From Ligustrum vulgare (lineage: Eukaryota > Streptophyta > Magnoliopsida > Lamiales > Oleaceae): a stretch of 64,000 nt of DNA. Under the pieces are notes generated by a model. That model was not told where the DNA came from, searched no databases, and worked only from the letters and a program-made list of their open reading frames with translations. The DNA is taken from assembly GCA_963555705.1 (NCBI GenBank), contig OY743172.1:23869446-23933445 (forward strand). The letters are read 5' to 3'. This document shows positions 34,160-44,664 of the stretch, piece by piece. The number at the start of each line of letters is the position of its first letter. The first letter of the stretch is position 1. The translations under genes were made by a program, and so were the position numbers.

Positions 34160-34400
34160 ATAGGTGGGGGTAGAGTACGGAGTATTCTTACTCTCGAGAC
34201 ACCCCTCTAATTTCCTAGGATTTCCTTAATGTTTAAATCTTGTGTGTACCTCAAAGGTTCCAGGTGGTAGATTACGGAGTATTCTTACTCTCGAAACACA
34301 CCTCTTTGAAGGTTACTTTATTTCCTCAAAAGGTCAGAGGTGGTAGGATACGGCTACTCCGGAAACACATCTCTCAATTTGAGGAATTTTCCATGTTGCT
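34160..34400 (+). repeat. Three diverged repeats after the LOG fragment
   Basis: Three units of about 90 bp share GGTGGTAGAxTACGGAGTATT, TACTC-TCGAAACACAYCTCT and GAGG/AAGG. They sit between the LOG stop codon and a 3'-end-like stretch containing AATAATAAAATCTC (about 34470). Confidence 0.7.
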
Positions 34401-34499
34401 TTCTTTTGCTTTTGCGTGTTTCATGTATTTCTTTTCCAGTGTGACTCTTTGTATGTTCTCCTTATGAGAAAATAATAAAATCTCTGCTATCATCTACTA

Positions 34500-36317
34500 A
34501 ATCTCGTTTGTGATGTAAATGAACTTGCATGTCTAACCTTAATTCCTTTAGTGGATGCTTATCATATCATGCTCTTAATTCCAAATGATAAAATTCTGGA
34601 CAAAGTCTCCCTTGTAATTTGGACTTATCCCAAACCATAAGCATACTTCATAACTCACAATAATAAATAACTCCACATTTGATCACAACGATCTAAAAAT
34701 ATTGAAAACGATTCCAACACTTAATATATCAAAAAAAATATCCCATAATTCAATTCATAATTCCTCAACATAACAATTTCAAATCATATTTTTCAATATC
34801 ACAATATCACTTCCTTCCATACCTTAATTGGCTCAAAAGATTACTCATACTTATATTTATAAGTCATAAATCATATTCCCAAAATTTAATCACAAGGCCA
34901 AAGTTCATAATAAATTTCTCTTCAATATAGAGGCATAATTCACTTACTCAACATAATATCCATTACTTAATTCCCAATAACCAAATCTTTAAATCTCTAA
35001 CTTCATAATGCTTCTCATAAAAGTCTCATTAAAACCACTTATAATCTTAACATCTCATAAAACTTCATAAAATTGGCTCGCTATTTCTCATTAAATCTAA
35101 ATGATAGATAATCTGAACATATTTCTAATCATTTCTGTTGACTTCTTATACTTAGTGCCATGTCTAAAATCAATTATGCAAAGTCCATTTAAGGTTCATC
35201 ATTTCTAAACTCGAGGACAACAATTATTTTGAAAATCATTCTTAAGTCATATTATTCCCATTATGCTCAACACCCGTTCTCTTTCTTTCTTTCCGAATTT
35301 TTTTCAGAATTGAAACTTGAAGAGTGGTACCAATAATCATCCACAGTTTTTCCTTGCTTTTAAGCAAAGGTAGTGATAAAGGGATAAATTATTGAACCGA
35401 AAATTGAAACTTGAAGAGGAAGTACTAATAACCATCCACAGTTTTTCCCTTGTTTTTACACAAAGGTAGTGATAAAGGGATAAATTATTGTACAAATTCA
35501 TTATTAATTTTGTTTGTTTAATATATTATTCCATATATTTTTTGGCAAAAGTTACGAACCAACTTATTTTTCTAATTTAGTCAGTCTTACTAAGCTTAAT
35601 ATGAACCAAAATTCATATCAATATCCTCTATGTCTCATGATTCTACATAAAAAAGAATAAATTAAAATTCAGGCTTCTATCAATTCATATCATACTCAAC
35701 ATGTATATTTCACTTAAAGATTCATAACATATGAAGATTTCATACTTAACATGTCTTAATAAAATCGTAAATGACTTGCAAAGCATATAACATACCTGGT
35801 TCGAGGAGTCAATACGTGGAGAGTGACATAGTAGAGTGATGAGTTAAAATATTTCATATAATCTTATTTTCCTTTAATCAACAATAATTTAATGTGGTTG
35901 TATCCAAATCAACATTTTCTTGAATCATAATTCCTAATTAATCACAGTCTTCAAAACAAATCCAATATCGATATAGTAATTATCTCCCCATCAATAATTA
36001 ATAACTTAACCCAAATAAAATTTATCGTCAAATCTTATTTTTCCTTTAGTCCCCGAACTTCTAGAAATTTATCAAAGACATCAATATAAACATCATATCA
36101 CTAACTAATTATATTCCATAAAATTTTCAGGACATTACAAACTCCCTTGCTTAAAATGAATTTTGTCCTTGAAATTCGCACATCAAATTTCATCATGCTT
36201 TTCAAAATCATAACCATACTTGACATGTGAAAATTCAACTTTTTTTTTTATAATGAATAGTGATTTCGTTCACTGTTCATCATGAATAGCACGTCGTTTT
36301 ACTGTTCACGTGAATAG

Positions 36318-36355
<38 letters not shown>

Positions 36356-36398
36356 AATAAAATTTCAAAAATCTACAGAATCGTTTTTAAAACTCTTT
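34500..36398 (-). other. Non-coding interior of the LARD
   Basis: AT-rich sequence with no ORF of interest. It includes an imperfect duplication (ATTGAAACTTGAAGAG... CCACAGTTTTTCC, about 35310-35390 and 35405-35490), a cluster of GTGAATAGTGA/TCACTGTTCA inverted motifs near 36255-36320 and a poly-T run. Confidence 0.6.
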
Positions 36399-36412
36399 GC
36401 TCTGATACCAAC

Positions 36413-38695
36413 TGTGACGACCCGAATTCTCGACCATTCGAGTGCCACTAAAAGTGACTCATATCATATTAACGAGACTTAAATAGTAATGTAAAATTAT
36501 TCAAAAGAATAATTAGAATCCCATAATTTTATCTGTGAATAAAAATAGAACATAATTTTCTTACATAAAGTTCAACATAATTATCTCATCAATCTTAACC
36601 ACTTTTGCCACTTCCATGTTGACCGCCTCAAACCTTCAATTATCTGAAAATGGTAAATATCGTGGAGTGAGATTTATAAAATCCCAGTAAGTATACCAAG
36701 CATAAATTTTCTTTTGAAAGCATATGGATCATTTTCATCATAACATAGGATAGGATCGAAATACTCATAAACATAGGGAGACACAAGAATTTTACCGAAC
36801 TTAAATGGCAAGAATTCTTATGTGTAGCGCTACTAAACTCCGGTCCCCTTAGCATAATCATAAACATATCATATGAAACCCATAACAATCTTGTGAGATT
36901 GATTTCATAGCAATGATCCAAACATTTTCATAAAAACATAAGATATACTTACTTGTCATAAAAACATACTTACTTTTCATAAAAACATAAGGTGTATTTA
37001 CCTTTCATAAAAACATACTTACTTTTCATAAAAATATAAGATATACTTACTTGTCATAAAAACATACTTACTTTTCATAAAAACATAAGGTGTATTTACC
37101 TTTCATAAAAACATACTTACTTTTCATAAAAACATAAGATATACTTACTTGTCATAAAAACATACTTACTTTTCATAAAAACATAAGGTGTATTTACCTT
37201 TCATAAAAACATACTTACTTTTCATAAAAACATAAGATATACTTACTTGTCATAAAAACATACTTACTTTTCATAAAAACATAAGGTAATACCTTTCATA
37301 AAAACATACTTACTTTTCATAAAAACATAAGGTATATTTACCTTTCATAAAAACATACTTACTTTTCATAAAAACATAAGATATACTTACATTTCATAAC
37401 AACATACTTAATTTTCATAAAAACATAAGATATACTTACATTTCATAACAACATACTTAATTTTCATAAAAACATAAGATATACTTACATTTCATAACAA
37501 CATACTTAATTTTCATAAAAACATAAGATATACTTACATTTCATAACAACATACTTAATTTTCATAAAAACATAAGATATACTTACATTTCATAACAACA
37601 TACTTAATTTTCATAAAAACATAAGATATACTTACATTTCATAACAACATACTTAATTTTCATAAAAACATAAGATATACTTACCTTTTAAAAGATTAAA
37701 ATGAAGTGTAGTAGTAAATGGACCAAAACTTTCTTGACCACCTTGAATTTCTCTTACTTGTGGATTTTGTCAAGAGGTTGGAAATAAGTGTATATGTGTA
37801 GAGTTGTGTGTAAAAGAGATGGGTTTAAATAGATGTATAAAGTTGGCATATTGTAAACATAATCATTCAATTCTATTAATTTTAACACATCCTTTTCTTA
37901 AAGTAAAGCACCATTCATATACTTTTCCATATTTATACAAATAATATGCTCTTCATGATTATATATAATGGAGTCTATCAATCATTCATATATTTTTCCA
38001 TATTTATACAAATATTATGCTCTTCATGATTATATATAATGGAGTATATAAATCATTCATATACTTTTCCATTTTTTATACAAATATTATGCTCTTCATG
38101 ATTACATATAATGGAGTCTTATCAATCATTCATATACTTTTCCATATTTATACAAATATTATGCTCTTCATGATTATATATAATGGAGTATATAAATCAT
38201 TCATATACTTTTCCATATTTATACAAATATTATGCTCTTCATGATTATATATAATGGAGTATATAAATCATTCATATACTTTTCCATATTTATACAAATA
38301 TTATGCTCTTCATGATTATATATAATGGAATATATAAATCATTCATATACTTTTCCATTTTTTATACAAATATTATGCTCTTCATGATTACATATAATGG
38401 AACCTCTCATGCTTGCATATATTTTCTTAATTTAAATAATAAAAGTAATTTTTGTATAAATAAATATTGGGATAACATTGAATTAAGTATTTGGACTTAA
38501 TATACTTTAAATCAAGAAAATGGAGATATTTTTAGAAATTCGGAATTTAATTTAAAATCGAACGATCTCGATTATTTCTTGACTTGGCTATACGAATACG
38601 TCGCTGCGTTAACTTAATAAAAATGGGTGAAATAGTAGCGACACGATTTTCTATTAAAATAATTATTAATCGCGTAAAAATTCTTGGTTGCTACA
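36413..38695 (-). repeat. Right (5') LTR of the LARD
   Basis: 2,283 bp, the partner of 30506-32788, with the primer-binding site adjoining at 36399-36412. Contains the same two tandem arrays. Confidence 0.93.
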
Positions 38696-38700
38696 CAATC

Positions 38701-39850
38701 ATATTAGGAATAATTTACAAGGTTGATCACAAAGCATGACTTTACAAATTATTTTCTTGCAAATAATTTATAATGTCTCATATGGCAAGGCGTTACAAAT
38801 TATTTCCTTGCAAACAATTTACAATGTCTCATATGGCAAGGTGTTGCAAATTATTTCCTTTGTACAAAGTCAAAAGCTTGGCCACTTCTTTGTGTAAATC
38901 ATGTACAAAGTCGGCCTTACTCGACGTTACAAATTATTTTTCATAAACTCACAAAAGGGCAGGGCTTGACCCCTCCTTTGTACAAAAGTCCATAAGGTCG
39001 GCCATGACCGACCTGTATAACTATAAAGTTATAAAGGCTAGCCCCCTGCTTTGAACTAGAAACTCACAAGGTCGGACAAACACGACCTCTTCAAACTATT
39101 CTTGAAGTAACGAGACTGGTTCAAACGCCCGGCCCGTGGAATCAATTTATGAACAAAACACGAGTATCGTGTACTTAACCGAAACTTGTGAATTTATTCA
39201 CAAAAATTACAAACAATCCACGAGGCATACCCCAGGTAAAAGACAAGTCTACAAAATTTTTACAAAAACAAATTCAAAGCTCGGGCTTATTGCCATCTTC
39301 AAAATGCCCGACCTGTCAGCTAATCTTGTAAATTACACAAAGTCAAGGGTTTGATCAATTCTTTGTACAAAAAGTCTACAAGGTCGGTTTACCTGTCCGA
39401 CCTATTTCCTTAAATTACACAAAGTCAAGGGTTTGTCCCCTTCTTTGTGCAAAAGGTTTACGAGGTCGGCCTTGGCTAACCATTTCCTTAAACTACACAA
39501 AGGGTTTGACCCCTCTGTTGCACAAAAAACTTACAAGGGACAACATGCCCGACCTGTCAACTATTCTTGTAAATTACACAAAGTCAAATAATTTACAAGG
39601 TCGGTCACAGGGTACGACCTTCACAAGTTATTAATTACACTACCTAGCAAAATTATTCCTTGCCCACGCATAAGCATTTAAAGCAAAGTCTTGCCCACGT
39701 GCGAGCACTCGAAACCTTGCCCACAAGTAAGCAATCAGCCTCGCCCCACGCAAGTGCTTAAAGCCTTAAGCAAGCAATTAAATACTTGCTCATGCGAGTA
39801 CACATGGCCACTCCCAAGCAATTAAGTAATCTAATTGATATAATGAAGCC
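38701..39850. repeat. Minisatellite tract of three unit types
   Basis: From left to right: about 2.5 units of a 59-bp type (ACAAATTATTTCCTTGCAAA, ATGTCTCATATGGCAAGG); 8-10 diverged units with ACAAAGTCAAGGGTTTG and ACAAGGTCGGCC...CGACCTG (38870-39640); and units with CTTGCCCACG.AAGCA (39655-39800). Such tracts are typical of untranslated regions of Tat/Ogre retrotransposons. No coding is supported. Confidence 0.65.
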
Positions 39851-40286
39851 CTCAGATCTACATAAGTTCGGGCTTATTACTTAAATAAGCTCGACTTATT
39901 CTTTGTTTAAACATGAGCTCGGCTTGTTATTGCTCAACATCAAGCTTATTACCAATGTTAAGCTAGAGTTCATCACTTAACATGAGCTAAGCCTATTATT
40001 ACACAACATAAGCTCGTGCTAACTTCTCGCAAACAAAAGCTCAAGCTTATTAATTAATAGGCTCAGCTTATTCTTTTTTTAAATATAAGCTCGAGCTCAT
40101 TACTCAACATGAGCTCAACTTATTTCTTCCTCAACATAAGTTCTGGCTTATTAAACATAAACTTGAGTTTATCACTTAACATAAGCTTGAGCTCATTACT
40201 TAACATGAGATGAGATCCGCTTATTATTTCTTAGCATAAGTTTGGACTCATTCCTTACTTAACACATGCTCTTGTTATTTTCCTAT
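39851..40286. repeat. Second AAGCTCGGCTTATT-type array
   Basis: Same degenerate unit family as 30060-30420, with alternating AAGCTCGAGCTCAT and AACATGAGCTC phrases. It is cut by the insertion of element C at 40287-40291. Confidence 0.7.
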
Positions 40287-40291
40287 AACAT

Positions 40292-41882
40292 TGATAAGTA
40301 CGTTTTTCGTACTTATCTTGGTCTTAAATTTAGACAATTGTAAGTGATTCAAGATATGATATTGCTCATTATATGTTTATTTTGTTTGTTTTAGGAAAAA
40401 AATCAATTTTGAATGCGTTTGGATGCAAAACGGAAAAAATGGACTAAAGCCGTACAAAAAAGGGACAAAGTGGGACTCAAGTGCAACTTCCAAAAAATTG
40501 AAGAACTCGAAGTGACATAAATGGAGACATGTATTGCACAATTAAAAACACAAGGACCAATTTGATTTATTTGAGAAACTGAGTCTTTAAACATAACCCT
40601 ACTTAGTGTAATTGGGCCTTGAATTAATTGATATATATATATAATATATACACACGGCAGAAGGGGGGAGCCAGACAGAAAATTGTAGAGAATTTTGAAG
40701 AGAGGTCTAGGCTGGTGATTGAAAAAACGGAGGCTGAATTTATGAGAATTAGAGGCAGCCTAGTGTATTAAAAAAAAGGAGAAATTGGTTGGATTTGGTG
40801 GTGGAATATTGGAGACAATTTAAAGGGTAATCTTACTTTTTCCAAGAAGTAGTCAGCAACTTTTTGAACTAATTGGTAGGGATAGGCTGGTGGTGAATAT
40901 AATTGGGGAAATTGACTGCTGGGAGGAATTATTAGGAGAAGTGGTCCGTTGGAATAAATTGGGAGTCTCGGCTGAAATAGAAAAAGACCGGAAAGTTGTT
41001 AATTGGTAAGGTGACGACTGGAGCTATTGGAAAGGGGAAGAAGACAGCTTCTTTGTAGGAGAAAAAGAGGCAGTAGACAGTTGATTTAAAGTTCAAACAG
41101 GCTTAACTCAATTTATTTCGCGATTCAATCGGGTGATGATTTTCCAATTCTTTGTGTTTGATTTATATATTAATATGCTAGGCTAATTTAACTTATGTAT
41201 TGGATGAAGATGAAACTTGTCGTTTATTTATTTCAATTCAAAAACTAGTAGTTTAGAAATTTCTTCTGTTGTCTTGATTGATTTTGCATGCTTTATTGTT
41301 ATTATTTGATTGATTGGCCACAATTAAATATATCGTTACTTGTTGTAGTCTTGGAAAAGTCACAATAAGTTGGAACATTGCATGATCAACACATGAATAC
41401 TAGATGTTAGGAATAATACTATGACATGTGCAATCTAATTGGTAATTGTGATTTAATGCGTTCTAAACATTCGTATTCGGACTAGGAATAGATTCGTTTC
41501 ATGTTTGAGATAGATTTAATTTATCTTGGAAAAGAAAATTAATTGTATGTGAATTATCGATTGTCAAGAAACGCATGAATGATTTAAATTACGAATTGTT
41601 GAATTGAGATAGGTGATAACAAGTGGATTCGGATTCCAATACATGCTCTCCATTCATATTTTACTCCCAAACATTTGTTTTTATTTAATTTTTATTTATT
41701 GCAATTTTTTAGAATAGATAGACAAACAAACCATCTTTTTATTTTAATTGTTTTCAATAATTGAGTCGACGATAAACTAGTAATTAGGACTAAACATTAT
41801 TCCTCGTGGGAACGATACTCTCAACTCATCACAATTATTACTTGTCAACGAACCCGTGCACTTGCGGGAATCGAACCGAACA
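40292..41882 (+). repeat. 5' LTR of element C
   Basis: 1,591 bp, TGATAAGTACGTTTTTCG to GAATCGAACCGAACA. It contains the self-complementary start AAGTACG-TTTTT-CGTACTT and a short (TA)n tract near 40630. Differences from the 3' LTR seen by eye are about two substitutions and an 8-bp (TA)n length change. Confidence 0.92.
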
Positions 41883-42063
41883 AGTTTTTGGCGCCGTTGC
41901 CGGGGAATAACGGATTTAGTATAATTATTAGTTTACCTTTAATTCAATTAAATTTTGATTTTTAGTTTTTAGTTTTCATTATTTTTATTTTTATTTTTAC
42001 TTTGTTTTGGTTATTCATAATTCCTTATTTTTCTCTTCACGTACATTGGTCATTAAGTAGTAT

Positions 42064-44664
42064 ATGCTAGGTTTTAACGAGCCTGAACTATTACCAATAG
42101 ATCCTGAAATAGAGAGAACCTTTAGACAACGTATAAAAGAACAAAGAGAAAACAGGGATATGGCAAATAATCAAAATCAAAATCAATTGCCACTTGCTCC
42201 TCATGAGCAAGAAGTGCAAATTCAACCAGGAGCAGTTCACGATAATGCTCAAGCGCTGGTTGGGGATTATGTAAATCCTGCGCCCGCCCCTGTACAACAA
42301 ACTATTGTTTATCCACCATTCGGGCAGGCAAATTACCACCTTAGACCTGATGTCATAAATTTATTTCAAAATCATCAAGACATCAAGTTCTTTGGTAAGG
42401 CGACTGAAAATCCGCATGAGCACATTCAAGCCTTTTTAATGCTATGCGATGTAATCAGTCACGAAGGGATGTCAGCAGACGCTTTTCGAATGCGTTTGTT
42501 TCCCCATACTTTAAAAGATAATGCTAGGGAATGGCTATGCTCATTAGCTCCTGGAAGCATTGTATCTTGGAATGATATGGTGCAAAAATTCACCATGAAA
42601 TTTTTCCCTCCATCTCGAGTTCTCCAAATCAGAAATGAAGTTCACACTTTCAAACAACGAGACCTTGAGAGTTACCCTGAGGCATGGACGAGATTTAAGG
42701 ACTATTTTAGAAAGTGTCCAAATTTGGACATACCAAAAAATGCTCAGGTTTACATCTTTTATTTAGGATTGCATCCTGAATACCGCAATATGCTTGATGC
42801 TTCGGCAGGGGGATCAATAATGAGATTAGATATTGACCGAGCACATGAACTATATGAGAGAATTGCAGAGAACCAGGCAATGTGGCCTACTGAAAGGGAA
42901 ATTCCAAGGAAGGCATCTGGTATCCACAATGTCGATGTAGTTACACAATTGGCAGCTCAAATGGAAGTTCTATCAAAAAAGCTAGACAATTTAACTCGAC
43001 CTGTGCACATGGTGCAACACCCAACACCAGTTTGCGAAGGATGCGGGGCAGATCATGTTACAGCTATGTGTCCTTTAGCCTCAACACATGGAATGCAACA
43101 TGAGGAGGTCAGCTATGCCCAGAATTTTCAGAAGTATCAAAATGACCCCTACTCCAATACATATAATCCTGGGTGGAGGAATCATCCTAATTTCTCTTGG
43201 TCTAACAATCAAAGTCAGGTTCACGAAGGAAACTTTCAAGCAAAACCACCAGGTTTTCAACATCAACAATCACAACAACAACAACAGCCAAGGAAGCCAT
43301 TGTTGGAAGACATGTTTGCACAGTATATGGCAAAGACTGAACAAATCTTTCAAAATCAACAGGCAGCTATAAAAAATTTGGAAAACCAAATGGGACAGAT
43401 GGCTGTGGCATTAACAAGCAGAAATCAAGGAGCATTACCAAGTAACACTGAGAAAAATCCTAAGGAACAGGTAATGGCAGTGGAAGCTATAAATTATGCA
43501 GTTATTGAGACACCTTCAATCACAGCTGCACCACCTGTTAAAGCATATGTGCCGCCTATTCCATTTCCCCAAAGGCTTCGAAAGCAGCCAAAGAATGAAC
43601 AAATCCATGCCATTACTATAAGGAGTGGAGTTCAACTACCAGAGATCACTGTGAAGAAGAAAGGAACTGATGGGGATCAAGTAACTCAAATAGACAAGGA
43701 ACAAGTAACTCAATCTGAGGAATCAACAAATGCAAATGCAAATGAAAAAGAACAGTTAGAGATTCCACAAGGTAAGGCACCTACTGCTGTTAATCAACAC
43801 ACAACTCTAGTCCCATTTCCTCAAAGGTTGCAGAATACTAAGTTGGAAAAGCAGTTCAAGAAATTTTTGGATGCCCTCAGAAAACTGCATATTAACATCC
43901 CATTCATTAATGCCATAATGCAAATGCCAAATTATGCGAAGTTTCTGAAAGAGATATTGACAAAAAAGAGGAAGTTGCCACAAGATGAAGAAGTGACATT
44001 GACCGAAGAATGTAGTGCAATCCTACAGCATAAGCTCCCCCCTAAACTAAAAGATTCAGGGAGTTTCACTTTACCTTGCTCCATAGGAAATTCACACGAT
44101 TTCAATGCTTTAATTGATTCTGGAGCAAGTGTTAACTTAATTCCGTTGTCTATTTATAGAAAACTAGGATTGGGGAATCCTAAAGAAACTTCAATAATCT
44201 TGCAGCTGGCTGATAGGACACTCAAGCACCCTTACGGAGTGATTGAAGATATGCTAATCAAAGTTGGAGATCTGATCTTTCCAGCTGATTTCATCATTTT
44301 GGATATAGAGGAAGATCAGAACATCCCGGTGATCCTAGGAAGACCATTTCTAGCAACTGGACGAGCTTTAATGGATTTTGAAAAGAGTGAAATAATCCTA
44401 AGAGTGGAGGAAAAACAACAAAGTTTCAGCATGAATAATGCACTCAAACAACCTTCATATATTGAGGAATGCAAAAGGATTGACCTCAAAGAAGAGGAAG
44501 ACTGGAAATGTCACAAGACCAGGAAAAGAGAAAATGGATATGGTGGATTGGTTGGAAGGGATAAAAATGACAATTTGATAGTGTGGAGGTTGAAGCATGA
44601 CCAAGAGAATCTCTGCATGTGCAAAAAGTGCAGGGCTGAAAACTCTCTTTTCAAGCCACCCTAA
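42064..44664 (+). CDS. Intact Gag-protease polyprotein of element C
   Basis: An 866-residue ORF starts at MLGFNEPELLPIDPEIER, with no stops or frameshifts. Residues about 75-250 form the capsid-like Retrotrans_gag domain (FRMRLFPHTLKDNAREWL, FKDYFRKCPNLDIPKNAQ). A compact zinc-knuckle-like motif CEGCGADHVTAMC is near residue 323, and Gln-rich linkers follow (QHQQSQQQQQPRK). An aspartic protease domain starts near residue 680, with the canonical active site in ALIDSGASVNLIPLSIY and the conserved IPVILGRPFLATGRALMDF. The C-terminal tail (LCMCKKCRAENSLFKPP) ends where other Athila elements continue into RT. Intactness and near-identical LTRs suggest recent activity. It would assemble cytoplasmic virus-like particles. 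Confidence 0.93.
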   Translation: MLGFNEPELLPIDPEIERTFRQRIKEQRENRDMANNQNQNQLPLAPHEQEVQIQPGAVHDNAQALVGDYVNPAPAPVQQTIVYPPFGQANYHLRPDVINLFQNHQDIKFFGKATENPHEHIQAFLMLCDVISHEGMSADAFRMRLFPHTLKDNAREWLCSLAPGSIVSWNDMVQKFTMKFFPPSRVLQIRNEVHTFKQRDLESYPEAWTRFKDYFRKCPNLDIPKNAQVYIFYLGLHPEYRNMLDASAGGSIMRLDIDRAHELYERIAENQAMWPTEREIPRKASGIHNVDVVTQLAAQMEVLSKKLDNLTRPVHMVQHPTPVCEGCGADHVTAMCPLASTHGMQHEEVSYAQNFQKYQNDPYSNTYNPGWRNHPNFSWSNNQSQVHEGNFQAKPPGFQHQQSQQQQQPRKPLLEDMFAQYMAKTEQIFQNQQAAIKNLENQMGQMAVALTSRNQGALPSNTEKNPKEQVMAVEAINYAVIETPSITAAPPVKAYVPPIPFPQRLRKQPKNEQIHAITIRSGVQLPEITVKKKGTDGDQVTQIDKEQVTQSEESTNANANEKEQLEIPQGKAPTAVNQHTTLVPFPQRLQNTKLEKQFKKFLDALRKLHINIPFINAIMQMPNYAKFLKEILTKKRKLPQDEEVTLTEECSAILQHKLPPKLKDSGSFTLPCSIGNSHDFNALIDSGASVNLIPLSIYRKLGLGNPKETSIILQLADRTLKHPYGVIEDMLIKVGDLIFPADFIILDIEEDQNIPVILGRPFLATGRALMDFEKSEIILRVEEKQQSFSMNNALKQPSYIEECKRIDLKEEEDWKCHKTRKRENGYGGLVGRDKNDNLIVWRLKHDQENLCMCKKCRAENSLFKPP

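Larger units (their letters stand above)
30506..38695 (-). mobile_element. LARD-like non-autonomous LTR retrotransposon, very young
   Basis: An 8.2-kb minus-strand element with target duplication CAATC on both sides (30501-30505, 38696-38700). It has 2,283-bp LTRs, a primer site reading GTTGGTATCAGAGC on the minus strand immediately inside the right LTR (36412-36399), and a polypurine tract reading AAGGGGGTAAG just inside the left LTR (about 32800-32790). The 3.6-kb interior has no gag, protease, RT or integrase in any frame. It carries a LOG-like gene fragment in the opposite orientation. Mobility would require proteins from another element. Confidence 0.9.

Noticed and set aside
41889..41905. 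tRNA-Asp-like sequence
   Set aside because: Only the 17 bases complementary to the tRNA 3' end are present: a primer-binding site, not a tRNA gene. The same applies to 9922-9939 and 36399-36412.
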